This document shows positions 17,546-27,399 of a stretch of 64,000 nucleotides of DNA, in pieces. Below the pieces are notes generated by a model. The model saw nothing but the letters and a program-made list of their open reading frames with translations. It was not told the DNA's origin and did not search any database. The stretch's first letter is position 1, and each line of letters begins with the position of its first letter. The DNA lies in assembly GCA_963719805.1 (NCBI GenBank), contig CAVRDF010000010.1, forward strand, positions 1 to 64,000, written 5' to 3'. Position numbers and translations under genes: made by a program. Source of the stretch: JAMXLO01 sp963719805 (GTDB lineage Bacteria > Pseudomonadota > Alphaproteobacteria > Acetobacterales > Acetobacteraceae).

Positions 17546-18859
17546 ATGAGCGACAACCCGTTCTCGGAACCGGATGACGACAGGACGGTGATCAGACCCG
17601 TGCCCGGTGGGCGTCGCGCGCCGCCGCCACCGGCTTCGCGCGATACAGCGACGGCACCGTCGCCGGCTGCGATGGAGGGCGCACCGGCGGCGATCAGCGT
17701 TTCGCCGCTGGTGGCCACGGCAGCGCCCATATTGCAGCTGCTGAACCATCTGCGGCAGTTGCGCCGATCGCCCGATATGCCTGCGTTGCGTCAGCGCTGC
17801 CTGCAGGACCTGCGCGCGTTCGAGCGTCAAGCGCGCGACGCCGGCATCGCGATGGAGTTGCTGCGCCCGGCGCATTTTGCATTGTGCGTGGCAATTGATG
17901 ATGTGGTGATGAACTCGCCATGGGGTGCGGCGAGCGATTGGCAGCTGCAGACACTGGTGGCGGACCAACATCCGGGTGCGCGCGACGCGGACGCCTTCCT
18001 TGTGCAGTTCAAGCAGATGCACGCGGCGCCGCAGCGTTTTCTGCCGGTCATCCAGCTGATGTACCTGTGTCTTTCGCTTGGATTGATTGGCCGACGCGGG
18101 GACATTGCAGCCATGCGAGCGGCGGCACATGCGGCGATCGCGTCCCAGCTTCCTGCCGCTGCGCCAGAGCTTTCGCGGCGCTGGCGTGGCGTGGCCGTGC
18201 CGTATCAACCTCGTCGTCGTGGCGTGCCGGTTTGGGTGGCGATGGCGGGTGCCGCGACAGTGTGCGGAGGCCTGGCGCTGTGGACGTCCGGCAATCTGAA
18301 TGCGGCATCGGACGTGTTGCAGACACAGGCACTGGCCGCGGCACCGATGCGGATGCCCCAAGTGACACGCTCGGCCGTGGTACAGCCAGTGCCGCCACCG
18401 CCCGCACCGCCGGAGCGAACAGCACTCGATCGATTGCAAGACGCATTGCGCGCGGATATCGACAGGCATGCGGTGATGCTGCTCGGCACGCCGGCGACGC
18501 CGGTCATTCGCATCGCCGATACAGCGATGTTCGCGTCAGGTGGCGCGACGGTCGCGGCGGCTTCGGTACCGCTGCTGGAGCGCGTCGCCATTGCATTGCG
18601 CAATGAACGCGGCTCGCTGCGCGTGATCGACTATACCGACAATCAACCGTTCCACACGGTGCGCTTTCCGTCGAATGCGCAGCTTTCGAGCGCGCGCGCA
18701 GAGGCGGTGCGTACAATCGTCGCACGCACCGTCGGCGATCCGGCACGGGTGAGCGCGGAAGGGCGCGGCGAGGCAGATGCGATCGCACCGAACACCTCGC
18801 CGGAGGGGCGCGAGCAGAACCGGCGCGTCGAGATCGTGCTGCAACAGCGCCCGGGATAA
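17546..18859 (+). CDS. tssL: TssL (IcmH/DotU) with C-terminal OmpA domain
   Basis: A 437-residue inner-membrane protein of the type VI secretion system. After a Pro-rich start comes the DotU/IcmH domain (about 55-210): LLNHLRQLRRSPDMPALRQRCLQDLRAFERQ and ALCVAIDDVVMNSPWG are family landmarks. A single transmembrane helix follows at about 228-246. The periplasmic end is an OmpA-like domain (about 320-437) with a SSARAEAV segment and EGRGEADAIAPN...GREQNRRVEI, which binds peptidoglycan. It forms the membrane complex with TssM and normally TssJ. Only five bases separate it from tssM. Confidence 0.9.
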   Translation: MSDNPFSEPDDDRTVIRPVPGGRRAPPPPASRDTATAPSPAAMEGAPAAISVSPLVATAAPILQLLNHLRQLRRSPDMPALRQRCLQDLRAFERQARDAGIAMELLRPAHFALCVAIDDVVMNSPWGAASDWQLQTLVADQHPGARDADAFLVQFKQMHAAPQRFLPVIQLMYLCLSLGLIGRRGDIAAMRAAAHAAIASQLPAAAPELSRRWRGVAVPYQPRRRGVPVWVAMAGAATVCGGLALWTSGNLNAASDVLQTQALAAAPMRMPQVTRSAVVQPVPPPPAPPERTALDRLQDALRADIDRHAVMLLGTPATPVIRIADTAMFASGGATVAAASVPLLERVAIALRNERGSLRVIDYTDNQPFHTVRFPSNAQLSSARAEAVRTIVARTVGDPARVSAEGRGEADAIAPNTSPEGREQNRRVEIVLQQRPG

Positions 18860-18864
18860 CGCGG

Positions 18865-21800
18865 ATGGTGCGCGCAGCCGGATTACTGACCTCGCGCTGG
18901 TGCGTCAGCTTCGTCGGCGTCGCGCTGCTGGCGGTGTTGGTATGGCTGTTCGCGCCATTGGTGCCGGGGTTGGATGGCTGGCCGGCACGCGCGGCAGTGA
19001 TCGCCGCACTGTTGATGGCATGGGCGGGTGTCAATGCCTTGCTGGATCTCCGCCGGTTGCATCGCGAAGCTGCGCTGACCAAGGGAATTGCCGCGGGAGC
19101 GCAGCAGACCGACGAGGCTCAGGCATTGCGAACGCGGCTGACTGCCGCGCTCGATCTTCTGAAACAAACGTCGCGCAGCCGCGGGTATCTCTATGAACAG
19201 CCGTGGTACGCGATCATCGGCCCGCCTGGCGCCGGCAAGACCACCGCATTGTTGAACGCCGGATTGCGTTTCCCGCTAGCGGATCAGATGGGGCAGGGCG
19301 GGGTCGCTGGTGTCGGCGGTACACGCCTGTGCGACTGGTGGTTCACCGATGACGCCGTGCTGATCGATACAGCCGGCCGATACACCACGCAGGATTCCGA
19401 CACGGCGGTTGATCGCGCCGGCTGGGATGCATTTCTGGACGTGCTGAAGGAGACGCGGCCAAAGCAACCACTGAATGGGTTGATCATAGCCTTTCCGATC
19501 AGTGACCTCGCACAGGGTTCGGTTGCCCAACGCTCGGCGCATGCGGAGGCGATTCGGAGCCGGATCAAGGAACTGCAGGTGCGGTTCGGCTTACGCATGC
19601 CGGTCTATCTGCTGTTCACCAAAGCCGATCTGATGTCAGGGTTCACCGAGTTCTTCGATGATCTGAATCGGGAGAGGCGCGCGCAGGTCTGGGGCACGAC
19701 GTTCGATTTGACGCAAGATGCCGGCAGCGCCATTGGTTCGTTCCCAGGCGAACTGAACGCGCTGATCGATCAGTTGAACCTACGGTTGTTCGATCGCATG
19801 CAGGCCGAACACAATGTGGAGCGGCGTGCCCGAATAGCGCTGTTCCCGGGCCAGATTGCCAGCCTGGAACCAGTGTTGATCGAGTTCCTGCATACCGCGT
19901 TCGACAGTCGGCGTGACGAAGCGGCGCCGCTGTTGCGCGGCGTGTACTTCACGTCGGGCACGCAGGAGGGGACGCCATTCGATCGGCTCACCGGCACTCT
20001 CGCACGGGCATTCGGCGTGAATCAGGCCGCCACACGCAGTTTGCAGCCGGTGCAGGGACGCAGCTATTTCCTTGAGCGCCTGCTGAAGGACGTCATCTTC
20101 GGCGAGGCGCTGCTGGTTGCGCACAGTCCAGCAGTAGCGAGACGGCAATCTGCGCTGCGCATTGCCGGCTATGCTGCCGCTGCACTGCTGGTGGTAGCGA
20201 CGGCAGCGACGTTGTTGTGGGCACGGTCGATCGGGCAGCACGAAATAGATGCATCAGCGAGTGCCCTTGCGCACTACGAACAGACAGCGCAGGGGCTGAA
20301 GTTGGATCCTGTCGCGGACGATGACCTGGCTCGGCTGGTGCCGCTGCTTGACCAGGCACGTGCATTGCCCCGAGGCAGTGATGAGCCCTCATGGCTGCCG
20401 GCGCTTTTGTCGCAGCGCGAGACGCTCGGTGCTTCAGCGCAGATGGTATATCGTCACGCATTGCAGTACGCGCTGCTGCCGCGATTGATATGGCGGCTGG
20501 AAGCGCAGTTGCGTGGCAATCTCAACAGCGAGGATTTTCTGTACGAGGGCACACGTGTCTATCTGATGCTCGGGAACGCCGGTCCGCTCGATGCCTCGTT
20601 GGTGGACGCGTGGATGAAGCTGGATTGGGAGACGGCTTATCCCGGTCTCGGCTATGCGTCACTGCGTGATTCACTGCTGCGGCATCTGGATGCACTGCTG
20701 GCGGAACCACTGCCACAAGTACAGCTTGATGGTGCGCTGGTTGCGCTGGTGCGCGGCCGGATCGCCCAGGTGCCATTGGCGCAGCGGGTCTATTCGCGCA
20801 TTCGATCATCCACGGCGGCGCAGCTTCTGCCACCGTGGCGGCCGAGCGATGTGCTCGATGCTGCTGGTGCGACTTTATTCGTGCGTGCGTCCGGGAAACC
20901 GCTGACGGATGGCATTCCGGGGTTCTTCACGACGGACGGGTTCCATAAGGCGTTGCTGCCGTCGCTGGACAGCGCGGTCAAGAGCGTTGTGTCGGAGAGC
21001 TGGGTGCTGGGCGATCATGTGGAGTTTGACCCGAATGGGCCGCAAATGCTGGCGCTGGATCGCAATGTCATTGGCTTGTACGAGGCGGACTACGTGCAGG
21101 CATGGGACCAGATGCTGGCTGACCTGAATGTGGTACAGCTTCGGAGCCTGCCGCAGGCGGCGCAGGATTTGTATATACTTGCGGGAAATGAATCGCCGAT
21201 GCGGAGTCTGCTTGCGATCATAGCGCGGCAGCTGACGCTGTCGGTTATGACAGGCGGCGCACAACCCGGCGCTGCACCCGGCACCAGCGACACGCAATTC
21301 AGGCTGCAGACCATCATCGGAACGGCAACCGCCTCTAATGCACCACTGCCGCCGGGGCACGAGGTCGACGAACGCTACAAGGCACTGCGCGATTTCGTCG
21401 GCAGCAAGCCGCGTGCGCCCATCGATCTGGCCTTGCGCGAACTTGGCGACGTGCAGCAGCAGGTGGCGAAGCTGGCGGCAACTTTGGTGAGCACCCCCGC
21501 TGCGACCACCGCGAACGGTGCGATCGATCCCCTGGTGACGCTCAAGGCTGACGCGGCGCGACAGCCGGACCCGGTCGGGCGGTGGCTGACGCAGATCGCG
21601 AACAACGCGATTGCACTGCGGAGCGGAGATCCTCGGTTGCAACTGGCTACCATCTTCAATGCCCCCGGCGGACCGGGACAGATCTGTCCTGCGGTGGTGA
21701 ACGGCCATTATCCGTTTATGCCGGCCTCCAGTGATGATGTGTCGATAACTGACTTCGCGCGGTTGTTTGCGCCCGGTGCTGCGATGGACGGCTTTGCGAG

Positions 21801-22353
21801 CACACTGCTGGGACGCTACGTTGATACGTCCGGCAAGCTATGGCGGCTGATCTCTGCAGACAGCACGTCGTCGCCGGTTTCCGCGGCGGATGTGGCGCAG
21901 TTCCAGCGGGCCGCCAGCATCCGTGACATGTACTTCGCAGATGGCGAGACGCGCCCGCATTTCCGGCTGGACATCACGCCGGTGAGCGCCGACGCGGCGA
22001 CCCGGCAGGTGACGCTGGAGCTCGACGGCACGACGATTATCTATACGCGCGGTGTGCAGCAGGCGACGCAGATGATGTGGCCGACGTTTTCGCTGCAGCC
22101 TACAATGCGGCTGGTATTTGATCCGCCGGCGGCGGGTGAGAACGAGCTGCAGGCGACGGGGCCTTGGGCGCTGTTCCGGCTGTTCGGGCGGGCGCATATG
22201 CAGCCGCAGGCTGGCGCGACAGATCGCGCTACACTGACTTTCCAAATCGGAAAACGGCAGGCGGTGTTCGATGTACGCGTGCCGCCACAGGGCAATCCAT
22301 TGACGCTCGGCATGCTACAGGATTTCCACTGCCCGAGCGTGCGGGCGAATTGA
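18865..22353 (+). CDS. tssM: TssM (IcmF), type VI secretion membrane ATPase-like subunit
   Basis: A 1162-residue protein, normal length for TssM. Two N-terminal transmembrane helices (about 12-34 and 41-60) precede a cytoplasmic NTPase domain with Walker A GPPGAGKTT at 119-127 and a switch-like LIDTAGRY. A third transmembrane helix (about 430-450) leads into the long periplasmic domain, which ends in the C-terminal TssM region (LTLELDGTTIIYTRG). TssM bridges both membranes and, with TssL, anchors the secretion apparatus. No tssA-K genes for sheath, tube, baseplate or ClpV are in the window, so these must lie elsewhere if the system is complete. Confidence 0.93.
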   Translation: MVRAAGLLTSRWCVSFVGVALLAVLVWLFAPLVPGLDGWPARAAVIAALLMAWAGVNALLDLRRLHREAALTKGIAAGAQQTDEAQALRTRLTAALDLLKQTSRSRGYLYEQPWYAIIGPPGAGKTTALLNAGLRFPLADQMGQGGVAGVGGTRLCDWWFTDDAVLIDTAGRYTTQDSDTAVDRAGWDAFLDVLKETRPKQPLNGLIIAFPISDLAQGSVAQRSAHAEAIRSRIKELQVRFGLRMPVYLLFTKADLMSGFTEFFDDLNRERRAQVWGTTFDLTQDAGSAIGSFPGELNALIDQLNLRLFDRMQAEHNVERRARIALFPGQIASLEPVLIEFLHTAFDSRRDEAAPLLRGVYFTSGTQEGTPFDRLTGTLARAFGVNQAATRSLQPVQGRSYFLERLLKDVIFGEALLVAHSPAVARRQSALRIAGYAAAALLVVATAATLLWARSIGQHEIDASASALAHYEQTAQGLKLDPVADDDLARLVPLLDQARALPRGSDEPSWLPALLSQRETLGASAQMVYRHALQYALLPRLIWRLEAQLRGNLNSEDFLYEGTRVYLMLGNAGPLDASLVDAWMKLDWETAYPGLGYASLRDSLLRHLDALLAEPLPQVQLDGALVALVRGRIAQVPLAQRVYSRIRSSTAAQLLPPWRPSDVLDAAGATLFVRASGKPLTDGIPGFFTTDGFHKALLPSLDSAVKSVVSESWVLGDHVEFDPNGPQMLALDRNVIGLYEADYVQAWDQMLADLNVVQLRSLPQAAQDLYILAGNESPMRSLLAIIARQLTLSVMTGGAQPGAAPGTSDTQFRLQTIIGTATASNAPLPPGHEVDERYKALRDFVGSKPRAPIDLALRELGDVQQQVAKLAATLVSTPAATTANGAIDPLVTLKADAARQPDPVGRWLTQIANNAIALRSGDPRLQLATIFNAPGGPGQICPAVVNGHYPFMPASSDDVSITDFARLFAPGAAMDGFASTLLGRYVDTSGKLWRLISADSTSSPVSAADVAQFQRAASIRDMYFADGETRPHFRLDITPVSADAATRQVTLELDGTTIIYTRGVQQATQMMWPTFSLQPTMRLVFDPPAAGENELQATGPWALFRLFGRAHMQPQAGATDRATLTFQIGKRQAVFDVRVPPQGNPLTLGMLQDFHCPSVRAN

Positions 22354-22415
22354 GCCCGGGCGGTTGAGGCGGGTAGCGCCGCGGGCCGAACGCGCTGAAG
22401 ATCCTGGACGTCCGC

Positions 22416-23147
22416 TCAGGGTCGGAGATAACCACCGTTGGCGATCACTGTCTCGCCGACGATGTAGCGATTCTGCTCGGACAGCAGGAAGATCACCACG
22501 TCGGCGATGTCTTCGGGCTCGGCGGCATGGCCGATTGGCGTGACACTGTCGCTTTCGCTGAGGAAGCCTGCGGCCTTGGCCTTCTCGGTTGCGATCGGGC
22601 CAGGTGCCACACCATTGACCAGGATGCCGTCGCCAGCGAATGCCTTGCCGAAGGTCTTGGTCAGGCTGACGACGCCGGCTTTCATCGCGGCGTAGTGGGC
22701 GTTCTTGGGGTGCCCGATGAAGGCATCGATCGACGAGATGTTGACGATACGCCCCCAGCGGTGCGGGCGCATGTGCTCGATGGCCGCCGTGCTCATATGA
22801 TAGAGACCGCGGACATTGACGCCGAAGCTGAAGTCCCAGTCCTCGTCACTGATCTCGAGCAATGGGCGGCGCGGGTAAACACCAGCTACATTCGCCAGGC
22901 CGTGCACCCGGCCCAGCGCATCAACCGCCTGACGGAACATGTCGTGCGCCGAGGCGCGCCGGCTGATATCTCCGGCGATCGCAACCGCGGTCCCACCGGC
23001 GGCGCGCAGCGCCGACGCGACACGTTGGCCGCCGTCCGCGTCTGCATCGATGATGGCGACACCGGCGCCGCGCTGGACCAACCGCTCGGCGAGCGCCTTG
23101 CCCAGGCCATTGGCGCCGCCGGTCACTACAACGTTCTTGCCTTGCAT
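22416..23147 (-). CDS. Short-chain dehydrogenase/reductase
   Basis: A 243-residue classical SDR. The nucleotide-binding TGGANGLG is at 9-16, the adenine-side Asp is in the GDI segment, NVAG marks the fourth strand, the catalytic Ser lies in NISS (137-140), and Tyr152/Lys156 form YxxxK in the YAAMK motif. An acidic residue at the end of the second strand (IIDAD) favours NAD over NADP. Substrate cannot be read from the sequence. It lies 28 bases downstream of the substrate-binding protein gene in the same direction, so both may be one operon. Confidence 0.9.
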   Translation of the reverse strand: MQGKNVVVTGGANGLGKALAERLVQRGAGVAIIDADADGGQRVASALRAAGGTAVAIAGDISRRASAHDMFRQAVDALGRVHGLANVAGVYPRRPLLEISDEDWDFSFGVNVRGLYHMSTAAIEHMRPHRWGRIVNISSIDAFIGHPKNAHYAAMKAGVVSLTKTFGKAFAGDGILVNGVAPGPIATEKAKAAGFLSESDSVTPIGHAAEPEDIADVVIFLLSEQNRYIVGETVIANGGYLRP

Positions 23148-23175
23148 GCGTGACGTTCCCGGATCAGTGACCTCG

Positions 23176-24753
23176 TCAGGTCTTTCTCAGGTTCCAGTGC
23201 AGAATGCCCGGTGCCTTGACGATATCGACGATGTTGTTGCGGAACGCCGTTGGATAGAACCACTGGCCGATCGGGATGAACGGCACCTGCTCGAACGCGT
23301 AACCTTGCATGTCCTCGCAGATCTTCTTCTGGCCTGCGACATCCGGCGCGTCAAACCATGAGTCGCGCAGCGTTTCCATCTTCGGATCGGTGGGCCAGCC
23401 GAACCAACCGCCGTCGCCGTTGCCACGTATTGGAAAATGCCCGCCCGGATCAGCGACCGACAGACCGGACCAGGACGTGCAGAAGGCGTTCCAGCCGCCC
23501 TTGTCCGGCGCTTCGCGCGAGGCGCGGCGGGCGACCAGCGTGGACCAGTCCATCGAGGCGTAGTTGACGTGGATGCCAACTTTCTCGAACACCGATCGCG
23601 TCACCTGCGCGACCTGCTCCAATGCCGGCTGGTCCGTAGGCGACATCAGCAGCACCGGTTCGCCTTTGTAGCCGCTCTCGCCGACCAGCCGCTTGGCTTT
23701 TTCTATGTCGCGCGGGCCGCTGAGCGCGTCCATGCCGGCCATGTTGGCCATGGCGCTGCCAACAGTGAAGTAGCCTGCCGGCAGCTTGCCGAGATCAGAT
23801 TGTTCGCCGATGACCGCGGCAAGAAACTCGCGCTGGTCGATCGCCGGCAGGATGGCGCGCAGCAGCTTGCGGTTGTCGAACGGCGGGTAAAGGAAATTCG
23901 GCCGGATAATGCCAAGCCAGCCAAGCGGATCGTACACCGCGACGGTCACGCCGGAGCTCTTCTTCAGCTTCGGCACCAGGTCGATCAGTGGCACATGCAC
24001 CCAATCGACCTCGCCGGTCTGCAGTGCCGCCGCAGCGGTCGCGCCATCGGGCATGACAAGGTGCTCGACCCGATCGACATAGACTCGCTTGCCGCCGGCA
24101 TAGAAGTCAGCGGGCTCATCACGCGGCACATATTTGTCGTTCTTCACCCACACGGCACGCGCGCCGGCGATCCACTCGTCCTTGACGAAGATGAACGGAC
24201 CGGAACCCGTTGGGTCGGTGATCTGCTTGAACGGATCGGTCTTGGCGACGCGTTCCGGCATGACGAAGCATCCGCCCACGCCGAGCGCGTACAGCAGCGA
24301 AGAGAATGGCTTCTTCAGATGGATGACGAAGCGCTTGTCATCCTGTGCCTTCATCTCATCGGTCACCGCGGCAAGCGCCTGCCCCCACGCCGCCCGCTTG
24401 GACCAGCGATTGATCGATGCAATGCAATCAGTGGAACGCACCGGCTCGCCGTCGGAGAACACTAGGCCATCACGCAGCGTGAAGGTCCACGTCAGCTTGT
24501 CGTCCGACACCGTTTGCCCGGCGACCATTTGCGGACGCGGGGTGAGCGAGAGGTCTGTGCCGTACAGCGTGTCATAAACCATGTAGCCGTGGTTGACCGC
24601 GACAGTGGCGGTGGTCCAGATCGGATCGATGCTGGCGAGGTTCGCTTCAGGTGCGCAGCGCAGCACCTTGGCATTGCCCTGCGCGATGGCAGGGGCGGCA
24701 AGTGTACTTGCCACTGCGGCGGCAGAGGCTTTGAGCAGTGTCCTACGGTGCAT
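23176..24753 (-). CDS. Family 5 ABC-transporter substrate-binding protein (oligopeptide/solute type)
   Basis: A 525-residue periplasmic binding protein with a twin-arginine-type leader MHRRTLLKASAAAVAS ending near APAIAQG. The body matches the SBP_bac_5 family: LTWTFTLRDGLVFSDGEPV, VRSTDCIASINRW, FSSLLYALGVGGCFVMPE and GSGPFIFVKDEW. Such proteins deliver peptides, opines or other solutes to an inner-membrane permease. No cognate permease or ATPase gene is adjacent; only an SDR follows. GGGGGAG stands shortly before the ATG. Confidence 0.9.
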   Translation of the reverse strand: MHRRTLLKASAAAVASTLAAPAIAQGNAKVLRCAPEANLASIDPIWTTATVAVNHGYMVYDTLYGTDLSLTPRPQMVAGQTVSDDKLTWTFTLRDGLVFSDGEPVRSTDCIASINRWSKRAAWGQALAAVTDEMKAQDDKRFVIHLKKPFSSLLYALGVGGCFVMPERVAKTDPFKQITDPTGSGPFIFVKDEWIAGARAVWVKNDKYVPRDEPADFYAGGKRVYVDRVEHLVMPDGATAAAALQTGEVDWVHVPLIDLVPKLKKSSGVTVAVYDPLGWLGIIRPNFLYPPFDNRKLLRAILPAIDQREFLAAVIGEQSDLGKLPAGYFTVGSAMANMAGMDALSGPRDIEKAKRLVGESGYKGEPVLLMSPTDQPALEQVAQVTRSVFEKVGIHVNYASMDWSTLVARRASREAPDKGGWNAFCTSWSGLSVADPGGHFPIRGNGDGGWFGWPTDPKMETLRDSWFDAPDVAGQKKICEDMQGYAFEQVPFIPIGQWFYPTAFRNNIVDIVKAPGILHWNLRKT

Positions 24754-24863
24754 AGGTGTCTCCCCCGGTGCGGTTGCTGAACGGCCTCCCGGTTGTTGTT
24801 GTTACAGAGAGAGGATCGCGCAACTAAGCCATCTCGGCAACCCAACCGGTGTGTTGGCAGCCA

Positions 24864-24883
24864 CCTCGCCGCTGGCGGCGAGG
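24864..24883 (-). terminator. Hairpin after the serine hydrolase gene
   Basis: CCTCGCCG (24864-24871) pairs with CGGCGAGG (24876-24883) around a four-base loop, a perfect 8-bp stem placed about 16 bases beyond the stop of the serine hydrolase gene in its reading direction. A smaller CTTC/GAAG stem lies beside it. No T-run follows, so rho-independent termination is uncertain. Confidence 0.4.
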
Positions 24884-24898
24884 CTTCGCCGAAGAAGG

Positions 24899-26032
24899 CT
24901 AACGCAATGCCGGTTTGTCGAGCATGTCCCAACCATAAGCCCGAGCGGCCCGGTCGATGATCTCCTGCAGCAAGGGAAATCCGTTGTCGCCGTTGCTCAT
25001 CACGACGACTCCGTAGCCCCTGGCACGGTGCGCGATTGCATGGCAGCGAAATCCCCAGTTGCCGCCACTATGCTCGAAATACCAGCCTTCGCCCTTCCGC
25101 GCGATGGAAAATCCCACAGCATACGAACCGACGCCAACCGGCGTTACCATTTCCTGCATCATAGCGCGCGTGAGCACTGTCGCCGATCGGCCGTCCAGCG
25201 TCTTCTGCACCTCGATCATGAACTTCGCGAGGTCGGTCGGCGTGGTCCATAGCCCCGCTGCGGCCTGTTCTGGATACACATGCCAGCGCGGTCCCATGCT
25301 GCTACCCGAGTGGTCATGACCTCGGGCGGTCAGCCTTATCCAATCGGCCGGCAATGGGCATTCGAAGCTGCTGTTGGACATGCCGATCGGCGTGAGAACG
25401 GAATCCCGCACAATGTCGGTGAAGGGCATTCCCAGCGCATCGGTAAGCGCGAGCTGTTCGATCATGGTGCCCCCGCCTGAATAATGCGATGCGGTGAGCG
25501 GCGGCCGAACCAGCCGCACGGGACCAACATTGGAAGGCGTCTGGCCGTCCAGTATCTGCGGCACCGTCGGCAGTGGCGTTCCAGGCTCGTAGCCGGGAAA
25601 GCCGAAGCCATCGCCGGTGCCGGAGGTATGGCTCATCAAGCTTCGCGGTGTGACGGGAGGGCCACCGTTGAACGGCGAGCCACGCAATCTCCAGGATTGC
25701 AAAATCGTGTTGATGTCCTGATCGAGCCCGAACCTGCCGCTTGCAATGGCCTTCAGCGACGCCACGGCGGCGACAGGCTTGCTGATCGATGCAGCCTGAT
25801 ACAGCGTTTCGTTCGTGCTGGGCGTTCCGGTCTCGACATCCGCCAGTCCCCAGGACTGCGCCCAATGAATTGCGAAATCGTTGATGACGGCGATACTGAG
25901 ACCAGGCACGTGATAGTAGCCCATGATCTCCTGGATCGTGAGGTGATCAGCGCCTTGGCGGTTGGGAAACTGAGGACCTTCGATTTCTGCCATCATCCAA
26001 GAGCGGAGCCTCTGAGCGCCCGCGCGCAGCAT
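24899..26032 (-). CDS. Serine hydrolase, class C beta-lactamase family
   Basis: A 377-residue protein of the AmpC/penicillin-binding-protein-like family (esterase EstB, D-aminopeptidase). The nucleophile is in SISK (SxxK); the YxN position reads YSG, and a C-terminal HSGG (in FEHSGGNWGF) stands for the KTG motif. HVPGLSIAVIN and TPRSLMSHTSGTGDG are typical flanking segments. No clear signal peptide. The start could also be Met13 or Met14 at 25996/25993; GGAG lies about 12 bases ahead of 26032. True beta-lactamase activity is unlikely given the family; the substrate is not known. Confidence 0.85.
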   Translation of the reverse strand: MLRAGAQRLRSWMMAEIEGPQFPNRQGADHLTIQEIMGYYHVPGLSIAVINDFAIHWAQSWGLADVETGTPSTNETLYQAASISKPVAAVASLKAIASGRFGLDQDINTILQSWRLRGSPFNGGPPVTPRSLMSHTSGTGDGFGFPGYEPGTPLPTVPQILDGQTPSNVGPVRLVRPPLTASHYSGGGTMIEQLALTDALGMPFTDIVRDSVLTPIGMSNSSFECPLPADWIRLTARGHDHSGSSMGPRWHVYPEQAAAGLWTTPTDLAKFMIEVQKTLDGRSATVLTRAMMQEMVTPVGVGSYAVGFSIARKGEGWYFEHSGGNWGFRCHAIAHRARGYGVVVMSNGDNGFPLLQEIIDRAARAYGWDMLDKPALR

Positions 26033-26088
26033 AGACGCGGCGGTCTCCGCTACGCCAGTGACGCGGCCGCCTTACTCCATGACGAGGC

Positions 26089-26442
26089 TCAATACCGCTC
26101 CGCGGCAATCGCTCCTTTGCCAAGCACGATCAGCAAGGTTCCAAGAGGGCCGCCAGGGCTGCGCGTAAGACTGATATCCGATTTGTCGGCTAGGCAACCA
26201 AGCGAGCTGGTGCCTTCAAACTCACCAACTTCAGTAGGCGTTGCGCCGTTCGCGGCAATCGCGATGACTTCCTGGTTTTTGATAGTACTGTAGATTGCCA
26301 GCCGTTCGGTGCCGGAGATGCTGATCGGTGTCGCAAGCACCACCTTCATCTTCGCGGTGCCGTCGCCTTGGCAGGTCTCGGTGAAACAGGCTACCGGGAC
26401 GTTCTTCTCCGGGTCGATCAGTTCAGCCTTGCCATGGAACAT
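26089..26442 (-). CDS. Small protein of unknown function
   Basis: A 117-residue protein with no family I recognise. It has codon use like its neighbours (strong G/C at third positions) and an AGGGCG site before its ATG, which argues that it is real. It has a cysteine pair CFTETC near residue 20, a lone later Cys, and a short hydrophobic C-terminal stretch (GTLLIVLGKGAIAA). No signal peptide. It lies 56 bases upstream of the serine hydrolase in the same direction. Confidence 0.45.
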   Translation of the reverse strand: MFHGKAELIDPEKNVPVACFTETCQGDGTAKMKVVLATPISISGTERLAIYSTIKNQEVIAIAANGATPTEVGEFEGTSSLGCLADKSDISLTRSPGGPLGTLLIVLGKGAIAAERY

Positions 26443-26584
26443 CAGTTCGCCCTCGCCTTGCGAGCGAGGAGTTATGGCCGCGTTCGCATCATCGCGCTGT
26501 GAGACGTGTCACAGCGCGTATCTGGCGCGAGTGTGCGAGGGGCGCAGGCGGCACAGATCGCTGCGCCACCTCTACCCAGCGTTC

Positions 26585-27268
26585 TTAGGTTGTTGGGATC
26601 AACCGGCCGGCAGCACGCGGACCCCGCCAGAGCAGCAGCCCCAGCAGGCCGCTGGCAAACAGCCAAAGCGACCCTGGCTCCGGCGCGAACGCCACGACGC
26701 CACCGCCAACATAATCCAGCGCCTCGGCCGATGTGGCGACAGCGACGCCGTAATCGGCAGGCCCCCCGAAAGAGCCGTTGCTCCAGAGGTCAACCACCTG
26801 GCCACCGGCGATGACGAACATCAGGCCATAGATGTCGAGGAATCCACCGTGCGGCGGATAGTCCGAAGCAGTCTGCGGCGATCCCCCCGGCCAGAAGAGA
26901 TTGTCGTAGGTGAGGAAGCCGTTGTTCAACGCGGGCAAACCTGATGCGACGGCGAACCGGCTGAAATCGTTCGGGGCGAGAAGGTTGGTCGGTTCCGGTG
27001 TAGCGTGATTGATGGCGACCAGTCCGCCGATGGAAGAATTGACGATGTTCAAACCGTTGTTCGAATCGGAGAAGGTACCGGTCACGCCGGTGACCTCGAA
27101 AGCGTTCGGATATTTGGCATCTGTCGCCGCGCCATAGGTCAGCTGGAGCGAGCCGCTGACGCCGGGACCACTGAATACCACGCCTATCGTAGTGGCACTC
27201 GCCTGACCCGAAACTGCTGCGATCATGCCAAGCGCCGCGGCCGCGGCCCATGTTTTTCTCATATCCAC
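26585..27268 (-). CDS. PEP-CTERM sorting-domain protein
   Basis: A 227-residue exported protein. The N terminus is a signal peptide (basic MRKTW, hydrophobic AAAAALGMIAA, cleavage after ASA). The C terminus is a classic PEP-CTERM tail: APEPGSLWLFASGLLGLLLWR, then basic residues. Proteins with this tail are recognised by EpsH-type exosortase, trimmed, and released or attached to the outer matrix. The mature part is Gly/Asn/Ser-rich and low in cysteine, as usual. The start could be Met1 or Met3 (27262). No exosortase gene is in the window. Confidence 0.88.
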   Translation of the reverse strand: MDMRKTWAAAAALGMIAAVSGQASATTIGVVFSGPGVSGSLQLTYGAATDAKYPNAFEVTGVTGTFSDSNNGLNIVNSSIGGLVAINHATPEPTNLLAPNDFSRFAVASGLPALNNGFLTYDNLFWPGGSPQTASDYPPHGGFLDIYGLMFVIAGGQVVDLWSNGSFGGPADYGVAVATSAEALDYVGGGVVAFAPEPGSLWLFASGLLGLLLWRGPRAAGRLIPTT

Positions 27269-27399
27269 CCCATCCCTTTCTGCGTAGTCAGATCAGATGA
27301 TGATACTCACCCGCGCTGCCTGGTGTTGATTATGCGGATTGTTCCATCATCGTCGAGGCGATGCAACACACGCCGCGGAAAAGGATGCTCGCTGGATAA

